A stretch of 55,156 bases of DNA. It comes from [Clostridium] clostridioforme AGR2157 (GTDB lineage Bacteria > Bacillota > Clostridia > Lachnospirales > Lachnospiraceae). This document shows positions 15,130 through 23,534 of the stretch, one piece after another; positions within the stretch are counted from its first letter, which is position 1; the number at the start of each line of letters is the position of its first letter. The stretch covers positions 1 through 55,156 of the forward strand of contig NZ_AUJR01000038.1 in assembly GCF_000424325.1 (NCBI RefSeq), read 5' to 3'. The position numbers and the translations under genes were made by a program. The notes under the pieces were generated by a model. The model searched no databases and was not told the origin of the DNA. It worked only from the letters and a program-made list of their open reading frames with translations.

Positions 15130-16977
15130 ATGAAGAAGAATCCCCAGGGAAAACGGTGGCACAGGCTGGATAACACAGGTAAGATATTCCCTATGATAGC
15201 CAATGAAAATCTGAGCAACGTATTCCGTATTTCCGTAACATTGAAAGAAGAGATAGACCCCGGACTGCTGGGCCAGGCGCTGGAAGAGGTCCTGCCCTGG
15301 TTTGGCGGGTTTAAGGTGAAGCTTAAGAGAGGCTTTTTCTGGTATTACTTCGAGGAGAACAAACGCCAGCCCTTTGTTGAGCAGGAGAGCAGCTGGCCCT
15401 GCCGCTATATTGACCCCAAGAGCAACCAGCTCTACCTGTTCCGCGTAAGCTATTATGGAACCAGAATCAATCTGGAGGTATTCCATGCGGTGACGGACGG
15501 CATGGGGGCCGTGAATTTCCTGAAGGAACTGACCGCAGGCTACCTGGAGTTAAAGCGGGGAGGGAGAAGGAACGGCGCGCGGCCGGGGGAAGGCGTATCC
15601 ACCCAGACAGAGGACAGCTACCTTAAGCATTACCGGAAAATGCGGACCAGACGCTACAGCTCCCGTCCGGCGCTGCGCCTTACAGGGAGATATATTCCCT
15701 TTGGGGGAGAGAGTGTGGTTCACGGTTACGCGGACACAGGGGAGCTGAAGGCAGTAAGCCGTAAAATGGGGGTCAGCATCACGAAGTACCTGACGGCCTG
15801 CCTGATCTGGTCCATTTCCAGGGTATATCAGGAGGAAGGCCAGGAGGGACGCCACATCGGGGTGAACCTTCCCATTAACCTGAGGGCCTTTTTTGGCTCC
15901 AACACAGCCTCCAACTTTTTCGCGGTGACAACAATTGACCACGAACCGGGTCAGGGCAGGGATAATTTTGGGGAAATTCTTGCATCCGTATGCAGGCAGA
16001 TGGACGAGAAGATAGTGAAGATAAAGCTGGAGGAGACCATATCCTACAATGTCTCAAATGAGAAGAAGTGGTATGTCCGCATCCTTCCGCTGTTTGTCAA
16101 GTGGCTGGCCCTTGGCTTCATTTTCCGCCGCAATGACAGGGCCCATACCATTACCTTATCCAATATCGGTCTTATCTCCATGGACCGGGAGTATCAGGAT
16201 GATATTGAAGGGTTCCGTATGCTGATTGGCGTTTCAAAGCGCCAGCCCGCCAAATGCGGCGTGTGTTCCTTTGGTGACAGGACAGTCATCACCTTCACCA
16301 AGGTATTCCAGGATTCCAGGCTGGAGGAATGCTTTTTCGGCCGCCTGAGGGCAGACGGCATTCCGGTGGAGCTGGAGAGCAACGGCGTTATCATGCCGGA
16401 GGCGGATAAGGGAAATTATCCGGTGATTCAGCATGACGAGAGCATATGGAAAAAACTGGTGCTGGCATGCTACGGGGTGCTGGCTGTGTTGGCCCTGCTT
16501 CTGGGCCTGGTGAATATCGCTACCTATGACGGGCTCTGGTGGTCCGGGATTGCCATACCGGGAATTGCCTATGCAGGGCTGACCCTCCGGTATTCCATCC
16601 TGCGCCATGCCAACCTGGGAAAATCACTGCTGATACAAACCATTGGCATGCAGATTCTGCTTGTGATGATAGACCGGGTCCTTGGATTTGGGGGCTGGTC
16701 CGTCAACTATGCTGTGCCGGGAACCATACTGTTTGCGGATGCAGCCGTGGTGCTGCTCATTGTTGTGAACCGTTTGAACTGGCAGAGCTATTTCATGTAC
16801 CAGATCGCCATTACGGTTTTCAGCTTCATCCCGCTGATTTTGTGGGCCGCAGGGCTGGTCACCCATCCTGCCATGGCAATTACAACAGTAATACTGACCG
16901 TGGGAATTCTGGCTTTAACCATATTCCTGGGTGACCGGAGATTTAAGAACGAACTCATCAGACGGTTTCATCTGTGA
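15130..16977 (+). CDS. DUF6320 protein: condensation-like acyltransferase domain plus membrane domain
   Basis: The 615-residue protein has an N-terminal condensation/alcohol-acetyltransferase-like domain (about 10-425) with an HxxxDG motif (HAVTDG, His119-Asp123). It also has a C-terminal membrane domain (about 450-605) with five or six hydrophobic helices, matching the DUF6320 layout. Such domains transfer acyl groups to alcohol or amine acceptors; the substrate is unknown. I prefer ATG 15130, with GAAAGGGG upstream, because the protein then begins MKKNPQGKRWHRLDN. The frame is open to ATG 15052. An HSL-type hydrolase follows in the same operon. Confidence 0.75.
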   Translation: MKKNPQGKRWHRLDNTGKIFPMIANENLSNVFRISVTLKEEIDPGLLGQALEEVLPWFGGFKVKLKRGFFWYYFEENKRQPFVEQESSWPCRYIDPKSNQLYLFRVSYYGTRINLEVFHAVTDGMGAVNFLKELTAGYLELKRGGRRNGARPGEGVSTQTEDSYLKHYRKMRTRRYSSRPALRLTGRYIPFGGESVVHGYADTGELKAVSRKMGVSITKYLTACLIWSISRVYQEEGQEGRHIGVNLPINLRAFFGSNTASNFFAVTTIDHEPGQGRDNFGEILASVCRQMDEKIVKIKLEETISYNVSNEKKWYVRILPLFVKWLALGFIFRRNDRAHTITLSNIGLISMDREYQDDIEGFRMLIGVSKRQPAKCGVCSFGDRTVITFTKVFQDSRLEECFFGRLRADGIPVELESNGVIMPEADKGNYPVIQHDESIWKKLVLACYGVLAVLALLLGLVNIATYDGLWWSGIAIPGIAYAGLTLRYSILRHANLGKSLLIQTIGMQILLVMIDRVLGFGGWSVNYAVPGTILFADAAVVLLIVVNRLNWQSYFMYQIAITVFSFIPLILWAAGLVTHPAMAITTVILTVGILALTIFLGDRRFKNELIRRFHL

Positions 16978-17019
16978 TAACGGAGGGACCCTGCATTTAC
17001 AGAGAGGATACAGATAAGC

Positions 17020-17985
17020 ATGCGTAATAAAAATGTGAGTATACGGGGGGCGCTGGTGCGGGATATGATTCACGACATCATGGAGACGTCCCTGGGAAAA
17101 CCCATCCAGACAGGGGAATTCAGGAAAAATCCCGTGGAGCCGGCCTGGGTATGCCCATCTGGCTATGAGTATGAAATCATTGACAGAGAGCCCTTTAAAA
17201 TGGAATATCTTAAGCCGGAGGGAGTGGTCACCGGCAGGGTGGTGCTTCAGCTTCACGGAGGCGGATATATAGGCCCCATGAAGAATATTTACCGGAAGTT
17301 TTCCGTGCGCTACAGCCGTCTCAGCTATGGCGGGGACGTGCTGACCGTGGATTACAGGGTGGCGCCGGAGCACCCTTATCCGGCGGCCCTGGAGGATGTA
17401 ATTCACGCCTACCAGTGGCTGATTAAGGAAAAACACTACAGGCCGGGCCAGGTGGTGGTTGCAGGTGATTCGGCGGGAGGCGGCCTGGCCCTGGCCCTGT
17501 GCCTTTACCTCAGGGACCATGGGATGCCTCAGCCCGCAGGTCTGGTTCTCATGTCCCCCTGGGCTGATTTGACATGCAGCGGGGACAGTTATGAGTTCAA
17601 CTTTGAAAATGATCCTCTCTTTGGCAATTCGCGGGAGAGCATGCTGTATAATTCCTCATACATCGGCGGGGCTGATCCCAGGGATCCTTATATGTCGCCG
17701 GTATTCGGCGAATTCAGGGGCCTGCCGCCCATGCTCCTTCAGGCAGGAGGCCATGAGATGCTTTTAAGCGATACGCTGGAGGTGGCCCAAAATGCCCGGA
17801 GGGCCGGGGTGAAGCGCCGGGTATCCGTGTATGAGGGTATGTTTCATGTGTTCCAGATGAGCATGGACCTGGTTCCTGAGAGCCGGGAGGCCTGGGACGA
17901 GGTGGCCAGGTTCATGCAGATTGTATACAAGATTGACAGGAGGCCTGCGGGGCAGATTGTTAAGAAGGTAAAGAGAAGAAGATAG
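17020..17985 (+). CDS. Alpha/beta hydrolase, hormone-sensitive-lipase family
   Basis: The 321-residue esterase has the oxyanion-hole motif HGGG (LQLHGGGYIG) and the nucleophile motif GDSAGGG. It also has the late catalytic Asp/His region (ending YEGMFHVFQM) of the HSL (family IV) carboxylesterases. No signal peptide, so it is cytoplasmic. It begins 42 bases after the DUF6320 stop and shares its operon. The two may act on the same acylated compound, one forming and one cleaving the ester (inference). The C-terminus is basic (KKVKRRR). Confidence 0.88.
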   Translation: MRNKNVSIRGALVRDMIHDIMETSLGKPIQTGEFRKNPVEPAWVCPSGYEYEIIDREPFKMEYLKPEGVVTGRVVLQLHGGGYIGPMKNIYRKFSVRYSRLSYGGDVLTVDYRVAPEHPYPAALEDVIHAYQWLIKEKHYRPGQVVVAGDSAGGGLALALCLYLRDHGMPQPAGLVLMSPWADLTCSGDSYEFNFENDPLFGNSRESMLYNSSYIGGADPRDPYMSPVFGEFRGLPPMLLQAGGHEMLLSDTLEVAQNARRAGVKRRVSVYEGMFHVFQMSMDLVPESREAWDEVARFMQIVYKIDRRPAGQIVKKVKRRR

Positions 17986-17991
17986 AAGGAA

Positions 17992-18048
17992 ACAGATAAA
18001 ACAGACACAGATAAAACAGACACAGATAAAACAGACACAGATAAAACA
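17992..18048. repeat. 15-bp tandem repeat, about 3.8 copies
   Basis: The unit ACAGATAAAACAGAC repeats at 17992, 18007, 18022 and, partly, 18037, without spacers. It lies between the hydrolase stop and its terminator. Confidence 0.9.
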
Positions 18049-18053
18049 ACATT

Positions 18054-18093
18054 GGCAGCACAGCCCCAGCCGGGCCGGTGCTGCCTTTTTTTT
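18054..18093 (+). terminator. Intrinsic terminator of the DUF6320-hydrolase operon
   Basis: GGCAGCAC (18054-18061) pairs with GTGCTGCC (18078-18085), then eight T. Confidence 0.9.
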
Positions 18094-18100
18094 GGCTCCA

Positions 18101-18129
18101 GTCATATTTTTGGACACGTTTCATATATT
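18101..18129 (+). promoter_or_regulatory. Candidate sigma-E promoter of the spoIIIA operon
   Basis: GTCATATT (18101-18108), 13-base spacer, CATATATT (18122-18129), close to the sigma-E consensus GKMATATT / CATACAMT. The spoIIIA operon is sigma-E controlled in Bacillus, in the mother cell. Confidence 0.6.
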
Positions 18130-18150
18130 GAGGTAAAAGGGGTGAAGATT

Positions 18151-19224
18151 ATGGATGGCAGGGAAGAAGTCCTGAAAATATTTCCAAGGGACCTGCGAAC
18201 AATACTTGGACAGGTTACTGTGGATTTCGACAGGGTACAGGAGATACGGTTGAGGACCCAGAAACCGCTGCTGCTTATCTGCGGCGGCCGGGAATATGCG
18301 GTTAAAACAGATGGAAGCCTGGCGGTGGGGGTTCCCGATCCGCCGGTAAGGGATATCCGGGGAAGCGGCCGCTGCCAGGAACAGGAACGGTACTGGGCCA
18401 GGGCCGGAATCGTCACGGTCAGCCAGGCTCAGATGAAGGAAACCGTGGAATATATGTGCAGCTTTTCCGTCTATGCAGCGGAAGAAGAGCTGCGTCAGGG
18501 ATTCATCACCATACAGGGCGGACACCGGATTGGGGTGGCGGGCAGGACCATGGCTCTTGGACAGGATATACGGCTCATGAAATCCATTTCCTTCATCAAT
18601 ATACGGGTAGCCCATCAGATTCAGGGCTGTGCCAACCAGGTGATGGATTATCTGTATTCGGATGACGGCCGCTTCCTGAATACATTGGTAATATCGCCGC
18701 CCAGGTGCGGCAAGACGACTCTGCTCCGGGACATTATCCGCCAGGTCTCGGACGGACCCAGGACCCAGCGCACCGGCAGAAGGATACCGGGGGTGTCTGT
18801 GGGGGTGGTGGATGAGCGGTCAGAGTTAGGAGCCTGCTACCAGGGGGTGCCTCAGAATGATTTGGGCATGAGAACCGATGTGCTGGACTGCTGTCCCAAA
18901 AGCCAGGGCATGATGATGTTGGTAAGGTCCATGGCGCCCCAGGTCATAGCTGTGGATGAGATTGGAAGCAGGGAGGACGTACAGGCCATTGAATATGTGA
19001 GAAACTGCGGCTGTTCTCTGGCAGCCACCATCCACGGCAGTTCGCTGGAGGATATCATGCAGAAGCCGGCTGTGGGTGAGCTGATTCACCAGGGGGCCTT
19101 TGAGCGGATGATTCTGCTGGACTGCCGGGGAGCGGCAGGCCATGTGGCGACTATATGGGACGGCAGGGGAAATGTCCTGTATGCGGATGGGAGCGGAAAG
19201 GAGTCGCAAAGTGGGAGCATTTAA
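18151..19224 (+). CDS. spoIIIAA: Stage III sporulation protein AA (ATPase)
   Basis: The 357-residue protein has a Walker A motif (PPRCGKTTLLRD), Walker B region (QVIAVDEIG) and ATIHGSS, the features of secretion-type ATPases. SpoIIIAA powers the SpoIIIA-SpoIIQ channel between mother cell and forespore. ATG 18151 follows AAAGGGGTG; longer upstream frames run through the terminator and are not credible. It is the first gene of the complete AA-AH operon. Confidence 0.95.
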   Translation: MDGREEVLKIFPRDLRTILGQVTVDFDRVQEIRLRTQKPLLLICGGREYAVKTDGSLAVGVPDPPVRDIRGSGRCQEQERYWARAGIVTVSQAQMKETVEYMCSFSVYAAEEELRQGFITIQGGHRIGVAGRTMALGQDIRLMKSISFINIRVAHQIQGCANQVMDYLYSDDGRFLNTLVISPPRCGKTTLLRDIIRQVSDGPRTQRTGRRIPGVSVGVVDERSELGACYQGVPQNDLGMRTDVLDCCPKSQGMMMLVRSMAPQVIAVDEIGSREDVQAIEYVRNCGCSLAATIHGSSLEDIMQKPAVGELIHQGAFERMILLDCRGAAGHVATIWDGRGNVLYADGSGKESQSGSI

Positions 19225-19744
19225 GTGGACAGGGGCAATTCTGGTGCTGTTTTCCGCGGGCGGACTGGGAATCTGGTCTGCCATGCAGTGGAAAGGGCGG
19301 CTGAGGATGCTGGAGACCCTAAGGCAGATGATATATTTCTTAAAAGGTGAGATTACATACAGCCGGGCGCCGCTGGCAGAAGCCCTGGAGCGGGTGGGAA
19401 AACGGGAGCCCGGACCTTTGGGCGGCCTGTTCGAGGCCGCGGCAGAAGGAATTTATATGCAGGAGGGAGAATCCCTTCAGGAGATATGGAGGCGCCAGGT
19501 GATGGCCTTGAATACAGACACGGGCCGGATTCCCCTGGAACAGGAGGATTTAGAACAGCTGGCCCGTCTGGGGGAACATCTGGGGTATCTGGATGTGGAC
19601 ATGCAGGAACGGACCCTTAAGCTGTATCTGGAACAGCTGGATTTGACCATTGATTATCTCAGGCAGAACCAGAGGGAGAAATGCCGGCTGTACACAAGCC
19701 TGGGAATCATGGGAGGGGTGTTTCTTGTGATTGTGATGTTCTGA
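19211..19744 (+). CDS. spoIIIAB: Stage III sporulation protein AB
   Basis: I chose the GTG at 19211 because AAAGGAG ends 7 bases upstream. This start overlaps the end of spoIIIAA by 14 bases and gives 177 residues, near the family norm of about 170. There are membrane segments at both ends (AILVLFSAGGLGIWSAM and LGIMGGVFLVIVMF) with a helical domain between. The sequence resembles type II secretion GspF-like inner-membrane proteins, as described for SpoIIIAB. Confidence 0.9.
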   Translation: MGAFKWTGAILVLFSAGGLGIWSAMQWKGRLRMLETLRQMIYFLKGEITYSRAPLAEALERVGKREPGPLGGLFEAAAEGIYMQEGESLQEIWRRQVMALNTDTGRIPLEQEDLEQLARLGEHLGYLDVDMQERTLKLYLEQLDLTIDYLRQNQREKCRLYTSLGIMGGVFLVIVMF

Positions 19745-19838
19745 GACAAGTCGGGGACACATGTTTTGTGATTGTATGTGCCTGTGATACACAGGACACA
19801 TTTATAAATATATATTTAAGAAGATTGAGGAGACGGCA

Positions 19839-20033
19839 ATGGGTGTAAATCTGATATTTCGCATAGCGGCAGTAGGAATCCTGGTATCTGTCATCTGCCA
19901 GGTATTAAAGCACAGCGGCCGGGATGAGCAGGCTTTCCTTACGAGTCTGGCCGGATTGGTGCTGGTATTATTCTGGATGATACCTTACATATACGACCTG
20001 TTTGAGACAATGAAGAATCTGTTTGCGCTGTAA
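19839..20033 (+). CDS. spoIIIAC: Stage III sporulation protein AC
   Basis: A 64-residue protein with two transmembrane helices (IFRIAAVGILVSVICQVL and FLTSLAGLVLVLFWMIPYIY). This is the normal size and pattern for SpoIIIAC. It lies between AB and AD in the standard order, 95 bases after AB. TTGAGGAGACGGCA gives the ribosome site. Confidence 0.93.
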   Translation: MGVNLIFRIAAVGILVSVICQVLKHSGRDEQAFLTSLAGLVLVLFWMIPYIYDLFETMKNLFAL

Positions 20034-20060
20034 AACGCGCCTTTTCAGGGAGGAAACCAT

Positions 20061-20447
20061 ATGACAATTATTACTATTGCGGCTGCAGGGATTGCCACGG
20101 TCCTGCTGGCGGTGCAGTTAAAGGGATTAAAGGGAGAATACGCAGCATATATGGTCATGGCGGCAGGTGCCTTTATCTTCTTTTACGGTACTGTAAAGTT
20201 AAAGGACATACTGGAGGCCTTGGAACGGATTCAGGGCTATATCAAGGTAAACAGCGTATATCTGGTGACGCTGCTTAAGATGGTGGGCATTACCTATGTG
20301 GCCGAATTTGCATCCGGAATCTGCAAGGACGCAGGGTACGGTTCCCTGGGAAACCAGATTGAAATATTCGGGAAGCTGTCCATTCTGGGTATCAGTATGC
20401 CCATTCTGCTGGCACTTTTTGGGACATTGGAGACATTTTTGGGATGA
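20061..20447 (+). CDS. spoIIIAD: Stage III sporulation protein AD
   Basis: A 128-residue membrane protein with three or four hydrophobic helices (IITIAAAGIATVLLAVQ, AYMVMAAGAFIFFYG, LSILGISMPILLALF), as expected for SpoIIIAD. It overlaps spoIIIAE by 4 bases (ATGA), indicating translational coupling. Confidence 0.93.
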   Translation: MTIITIAAAGIATVLLAVQLKGLKGEYAAYMVMAAGAFIFFYGTVKLKDILEALERIQGYIKVNSVYLVTLLKMVGITYVAEFASGICKDAGYGSLGNQIEIFGKLSILGISMPILLALFGTLETFLG

Positions 20448-21967
20448 AGAGATGGAAGAAATGGGGAGTCAGGAGCGCAGCCCTATGGGGGCTGGCGGTG
20501 CTGTTTGCCGGAGTCCTGGGCTGGGCAGGCAGCCCTGTTTACGGCGCTTCGGTGAGAGGGCAGATGGAAGGGCAGCTGGAAGAACAGCGGCAGGGGCAGT
20601 GGCGGGGACAACCGGGTGGACAGGGGACAGGCACCGGCGGGGGGCAGGGCGCAGGCCAGGGATGGGATACCGGCGGGGGACAGTCCACAGGCCAGGGACA
20701 GGATACCGGCGGGGGCCAGGGCGCAGGCCAGGGACAGGATACCGGCGGGGAACAGGATACCGGCGGGGAACAGGATACCGGCGGGGGCCAGGGCACAGGC
20801 CAGGGACAGGATACCGGCGGGGAACAGGGCACAGGCCAGGGACAGGATACCGGCGGGGAACAGGGCACAGAGGCAGGGGTGGACCAGGCATTGCAGGACA
20901 TGGGGCTTCAGGATGAGATGGAGGGGCTTCAGCAGTTTCTGGATGATGTCATGGGACAGCAGGACGGGGGAATGGGAGGACTTTCCTTCTGGGGACTGAT
21001 GAAGGAGCTGATGAAAGGAAACCTGAAGGGCATCCTGGGCCAGACCGGAATGGGCCTTAAGAACGCTCTGTTTTCGCAGGTGGACAGGGGAGGCCAGATG
21101 CTGTTTCAGGTGGCTGCCATTGGTATGATTGGAGCTGTGTTTACCAATGTTTCTTCAGTATTTAAGGGCGGCCAGATTTCAGACACGGGTTTTTTCGTTA
21201 CATATCTCCTGATGTTTACATTTCTGGCAGCCAGTTTTTCCGCCAGCCTGCAGGTGGCGGCCCAGGTGATGGAACAAATACTGGAATTCATGAAGCTGCT
21301 CATGCCGGCCTACTATATGGCAGTGGCGTTTTCCGGGGGCAGCATGAGCGCCCTGTCACTGTATGAGTGTATGCTGGGCGCGGTGACCGGGGTACAATGG
21401 CTGTGCAGCACAGTCCTGCTGTCCATGGTCAGGATTTATGTGCTCATGGTACTGGGCAGCCATGTGGCAAAGGAGGCGTTGCTGTCAAAGCTGACTGAGC
21501 TGCTGGAGCAGGCCGTAGTGTGGAGTCTGCGGACCTTGACCGGGCTTGTGGTGGGATTCCATCTCATACAGGCCATGATACTCCCCTATGCCGATGCGGC
21601 AGGCCAGACAGGAATGAAACGGCTCATGGAAATGATTCCGGGGCTGGGCCAGGGGGCGGGAGCCATGGCCCAGATGGTCCTGGGGTCAGGGGTGCTGATT
21701 AAGAATACCATGGGAGCTGCGGCAGTGGTTGTATTGGCTGTCATATCCGTTGTTCCGGTGATGAAACTGACGGTCCTCATGGTTATGTACCAGTGCGTGG
21801 CTGCCGTGATGCAGCCTGTGTGTGACAAGCGGGTGGTGTCCTGCGTGTCGGGAGTGTCCAAAGGACATAAGCTGCTGCTGCAGATTGTGCTTTACTCCAT
21901 GTTTCTGTTCATGATAGCCATAGCTATCACATGTGCGTCCACCAATGTAAATTATTTTGCCTCGTAG
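20444..21967 (+). CDS. spoIIIAE: Stage III sporulation protein AE with Gly/Gln repeat insert
   Basis: The 507-residue protein has an N-terminal signal segment (about 8-31) and then a Gly/Gln/Asp/Thr-rich repeat region (about 35-145). The conserved SpoIIIAE domain follows with about seven membrane helices (about 220-505, e.g. FLAASFSASLQVAAQVMEQI, PYADAAGQTGMKRLMEMIPG). Usual SpoIIIAE proteins are about 380-400 residues, so the insert accounts for the extra length. The conserved part appears intact, so the protein is probably functional. The insert would lie in the intermembrane space (inference). Confidence 0.92.
   Translation: MKRWKKWGVRSAALWGLAVLFAGVLGWAGSPVYGASVRGQMEGQLEEQRQGQWRGQPGGQGTGTGGGQGAGQGWDTGGGQSTGQGQDTGGGQGAGQGQDTGGEQDTGGEQDTGGGQGTGQGQDTGGEQGTGQGQDTGGEQGTEAGVDQALQDMGLQDEMEGLQQFLDDVMGQQDGGMGGLSFWGLMKELMKGNLKGILGQTGMGLKNALFSQVDRGGQMLFQVAAIGMIGAVFTNVSSVFKGGQISDTGFFVTYLLMFTFLAASFSASLQVAAQVMEQILEFMKLLMPAYYMAVAFSGGSMSALSLYECMLGAVTGVQWLCSTVLLSMVRIYVLMVLGSHVAKEALLSKLTELLEQAVVWSLRTLTGLVVGFHLIQAMILPYADAAGQTGMKRLMEMIPGLGQGAGAMAQMVLGSGVLIKNTMGAAAVVVLAVISVVPVMKLTVLMVMYQCVAAVMQPVCDKRVVSCVSGVSKGHKLLLQIVLYSMFLFMIAIAITCASTNVNYFAS
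20629..20868. repeat. Coding tandem repeats inside spoIIIAE
   Basis: Degenerate repeats built of modules such as GGCCAGGGACAGGATACCGG and short GGGGAACAGGATACC-type variants. They encode GQGQDTGG/GEQGT-type modules of 5-12 residues in frame. Module lengths are multiples of three, so copy-number changes keep the frame. Confidence 0.9.
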
Positions 21968-22067
21968 CGGAGCGGACGGGGCAGGCGGCGGAATATAAAA
22001 AACGGACTGTAAGATACCGAACTGCAAAATACCGGAACGCTATAGTGTTATATAAAAGGAGATGCCT

Positions 22068-22811
22068 ATGGAAGCTGTCTATGGATGGGTGAAGAACATC
22101 ATATACTACATGATTTTCCTTTCAGTGGTAAATAATCTTCTGGCGGACTCCAAATATGGCAAATACATCCGCTTTTTTTCAGGCATGGTCCTGATTCTTC
22201 TGGTAGTGAGCCCATTTACAGGAGGGCTGCACCTGGATGAGCAGATATCGTCCATGTTTAAATCCATTTCCTTTCAGAATGACACGGATGACTTGAAACA
22301 GGATCTTTGGGGGATGGAAGAACGTCGCCTGGACCAGGTCATCCGTAAGTATGAGCAGGCGGTGGCAGCTGATGTGGAGGCCATGGCCAGGGAGGAGGGC
22401 CTGGAATGTACCGGAGCCAGCGTACAGATTGACGGTGACCGGAACAGCAGCCGCTATGGGCGGATTGAAGGAATCGGTCTGGTCATCAGCGGGGAGAAGA
22501 CGAAGGCAGAGCCGGACAGCTGGGATTATATGGGGAGCAGGCCCGTGAATGTGGACGCAGGGAGGATTGACAGTGTGAAGGTTGAGGATGTGGAACTGGG
22601 AGAACCGCCGGAAACCGGAGGAATGGAGGAAAACGGGGACACACCGGAACGGGGAGAGACAGGCAATTCCGGGGAGACGGACAGTCCGGGGAAGACACCG
22701 GAGGCCGGAGGCATGGCGGCGGACAGAAAAATAAACCATTTAACAGGAAAGGTGGCGCAGTACTATGGACTGGAAGAATCGGATATCGAAATTCAGTGGA
22801 AAAATGACTAA
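22068..22811 (+). CDS. spoIIIAF: Stage III sporulation protein AF
   Basis: The protein has two N-terminal membrane helices (IIYYMIFLSVVNNLL and FFSGMVLILLVVSPF) and a soluble domain with the SpoIIIAF ending VAQYYGLEESDIEIQW. I prefer ATG 22068 over 22062, since AAGGAG (22056-22061) directly abuts the first ATG. An acidic Gly/Glu/Thr/Pro-rich insert (about residues 180-220, EPPETGGMEENGDTPERGE...) makes it longer than the usual approximately 200. It overlaps spoIIIAG by 47 bases. Confidence 0.9.
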   Translation: MEAVYGWVKNIIYYMIFLSVVNNLLADSKYGKYIRFFSGMVLILLVVSPFTGGLHLDEQISSMFKSISFQNDTDDLKQDLWGMEERRLDQVIRKYEQAVAADVEAMAREEGLECTGASVQIDGDRNSSRYGRIEGIGLVISGEKTKAEPDSWDYMGSRPVNVDAGRIDSVKVEDVELGEPPETGGMEENGDTPERGETGNSGETDSPGKTPEAGGMAADRKINHLTGKVAQYYGLEESDIEIQWKND

Positions 22812-23517
22812 GGAAAAGTGGTTGTTATTGCTTCTTATAGGTGTTCTTCTCATGATTCTCTCCTTTCCCCTGCCCGGAGGAAGCAAGAAGGACAAGAATG
22901 CCGGTGAGCAGACCGTGGGGGCCGGGACAGATGGCACCGGGGCGGTTCCGCTGTGGACAAAGGACAATACCAATGGAAGCGGAGAGGGCAGCGGCTTTGG
23001 CCAGGGCTCCTCCAAAAACGGGATGGCCCAGGGGCCGGACGGAAACGGGGCAGGCGCGTCAGACGGGAAGGAGGATTCCTACCCGGCGGCAGCCCGCACA
23101 TCCGAGGACGGGTCCTATGAAGCACAGATGGAAAACAGAATCAGGAATATATTAAAGTCTGTGGACGGCGTGGGAAAGGTGGATGTCATGGTGGTGCTTA
23201 AATCCTCCAGCGAAAAGGTGCTTCGGGTGGATCGCTCCACGAATACCAGCACCACCCAGGAAAAGGATTCAGGGGGAGGCACCAGGAATGTGACAAACAA
23301 CCAGATACAGGAGAGTACCATACTATCGGGAAGCGGTTCCGGCAGCAGCACAAACGCGCCCATTGTTGAAAAAGAACTGAGTCCGGAGATATCGGGAATC
23401 ATTATCAGCGCAGAGGGCGGAGGCAGCCCAACCGTAAAAGCTGAAATTTCTGAGGCCATGGAAGCATTATTTGGCCTGCCGGCACATAAAATAAAAGTAT
23501 TAAAGAGGGTGGAATAA
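22765..23517 (+). CDS. spoIIIAG: Stage III sporulation protein AG
   Basis: The 250-residue protein has a cytoplasmic N-terminus and one membrane helix (WLLLLLIGVLLMILSFPL). A Gly/Ser-rich linker and a ring-building domain follow: ILKSVDGVGKVDVMVVLKSS, ending EAMEALFGLPAHKIKVL. SpoIIIAG forms the large ring of the feeding channel in Bacillus. The start at 22765 lies inside spoIIIAF; ATG 22807 is an alternative but would shorten the pre-helix segment. Confidence 0.92.
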   Translation: MDWKNRISKFSGKMTKEKWLLLLLIGVLLMILSFPLPGGSKKDKNAGEQTVGAGTDGTGAVPLWTKDNTNGSGEGSGFGQGSSKNGMAQGPDGNGAGASDGKEDSYPAAARTSEDGSYEAQMENRIRNILKSVDGVGKVDVMVVLKSSSEKVLRVDRSTNTSTTQEKDSGGGTRNVTNNQIQESTILSGSGSGSSTNAPIVEKELSPEISGIIISAEGGGSPTVKAEISEAMEALFGLPAHKIKVLKRVE

Positions 23518-23534
23518 ATAAAGGAGTGCAGGAT

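Noticed and set aside
16539-16934. 131-aa frame inside DUF6320
   Set aside because: Cys/Gly/Asn-rich out-of-frame translation of the membrane domain.
20296-20916. Arg/Gly-rich frame overlapping spoIIIAD/AE, and the reverse-strand Pro/Arg-rich frames over the same repeats
   Set aside because: Open only because the repeat units lack stops in all frames; spoIIIAE explains the DNA.
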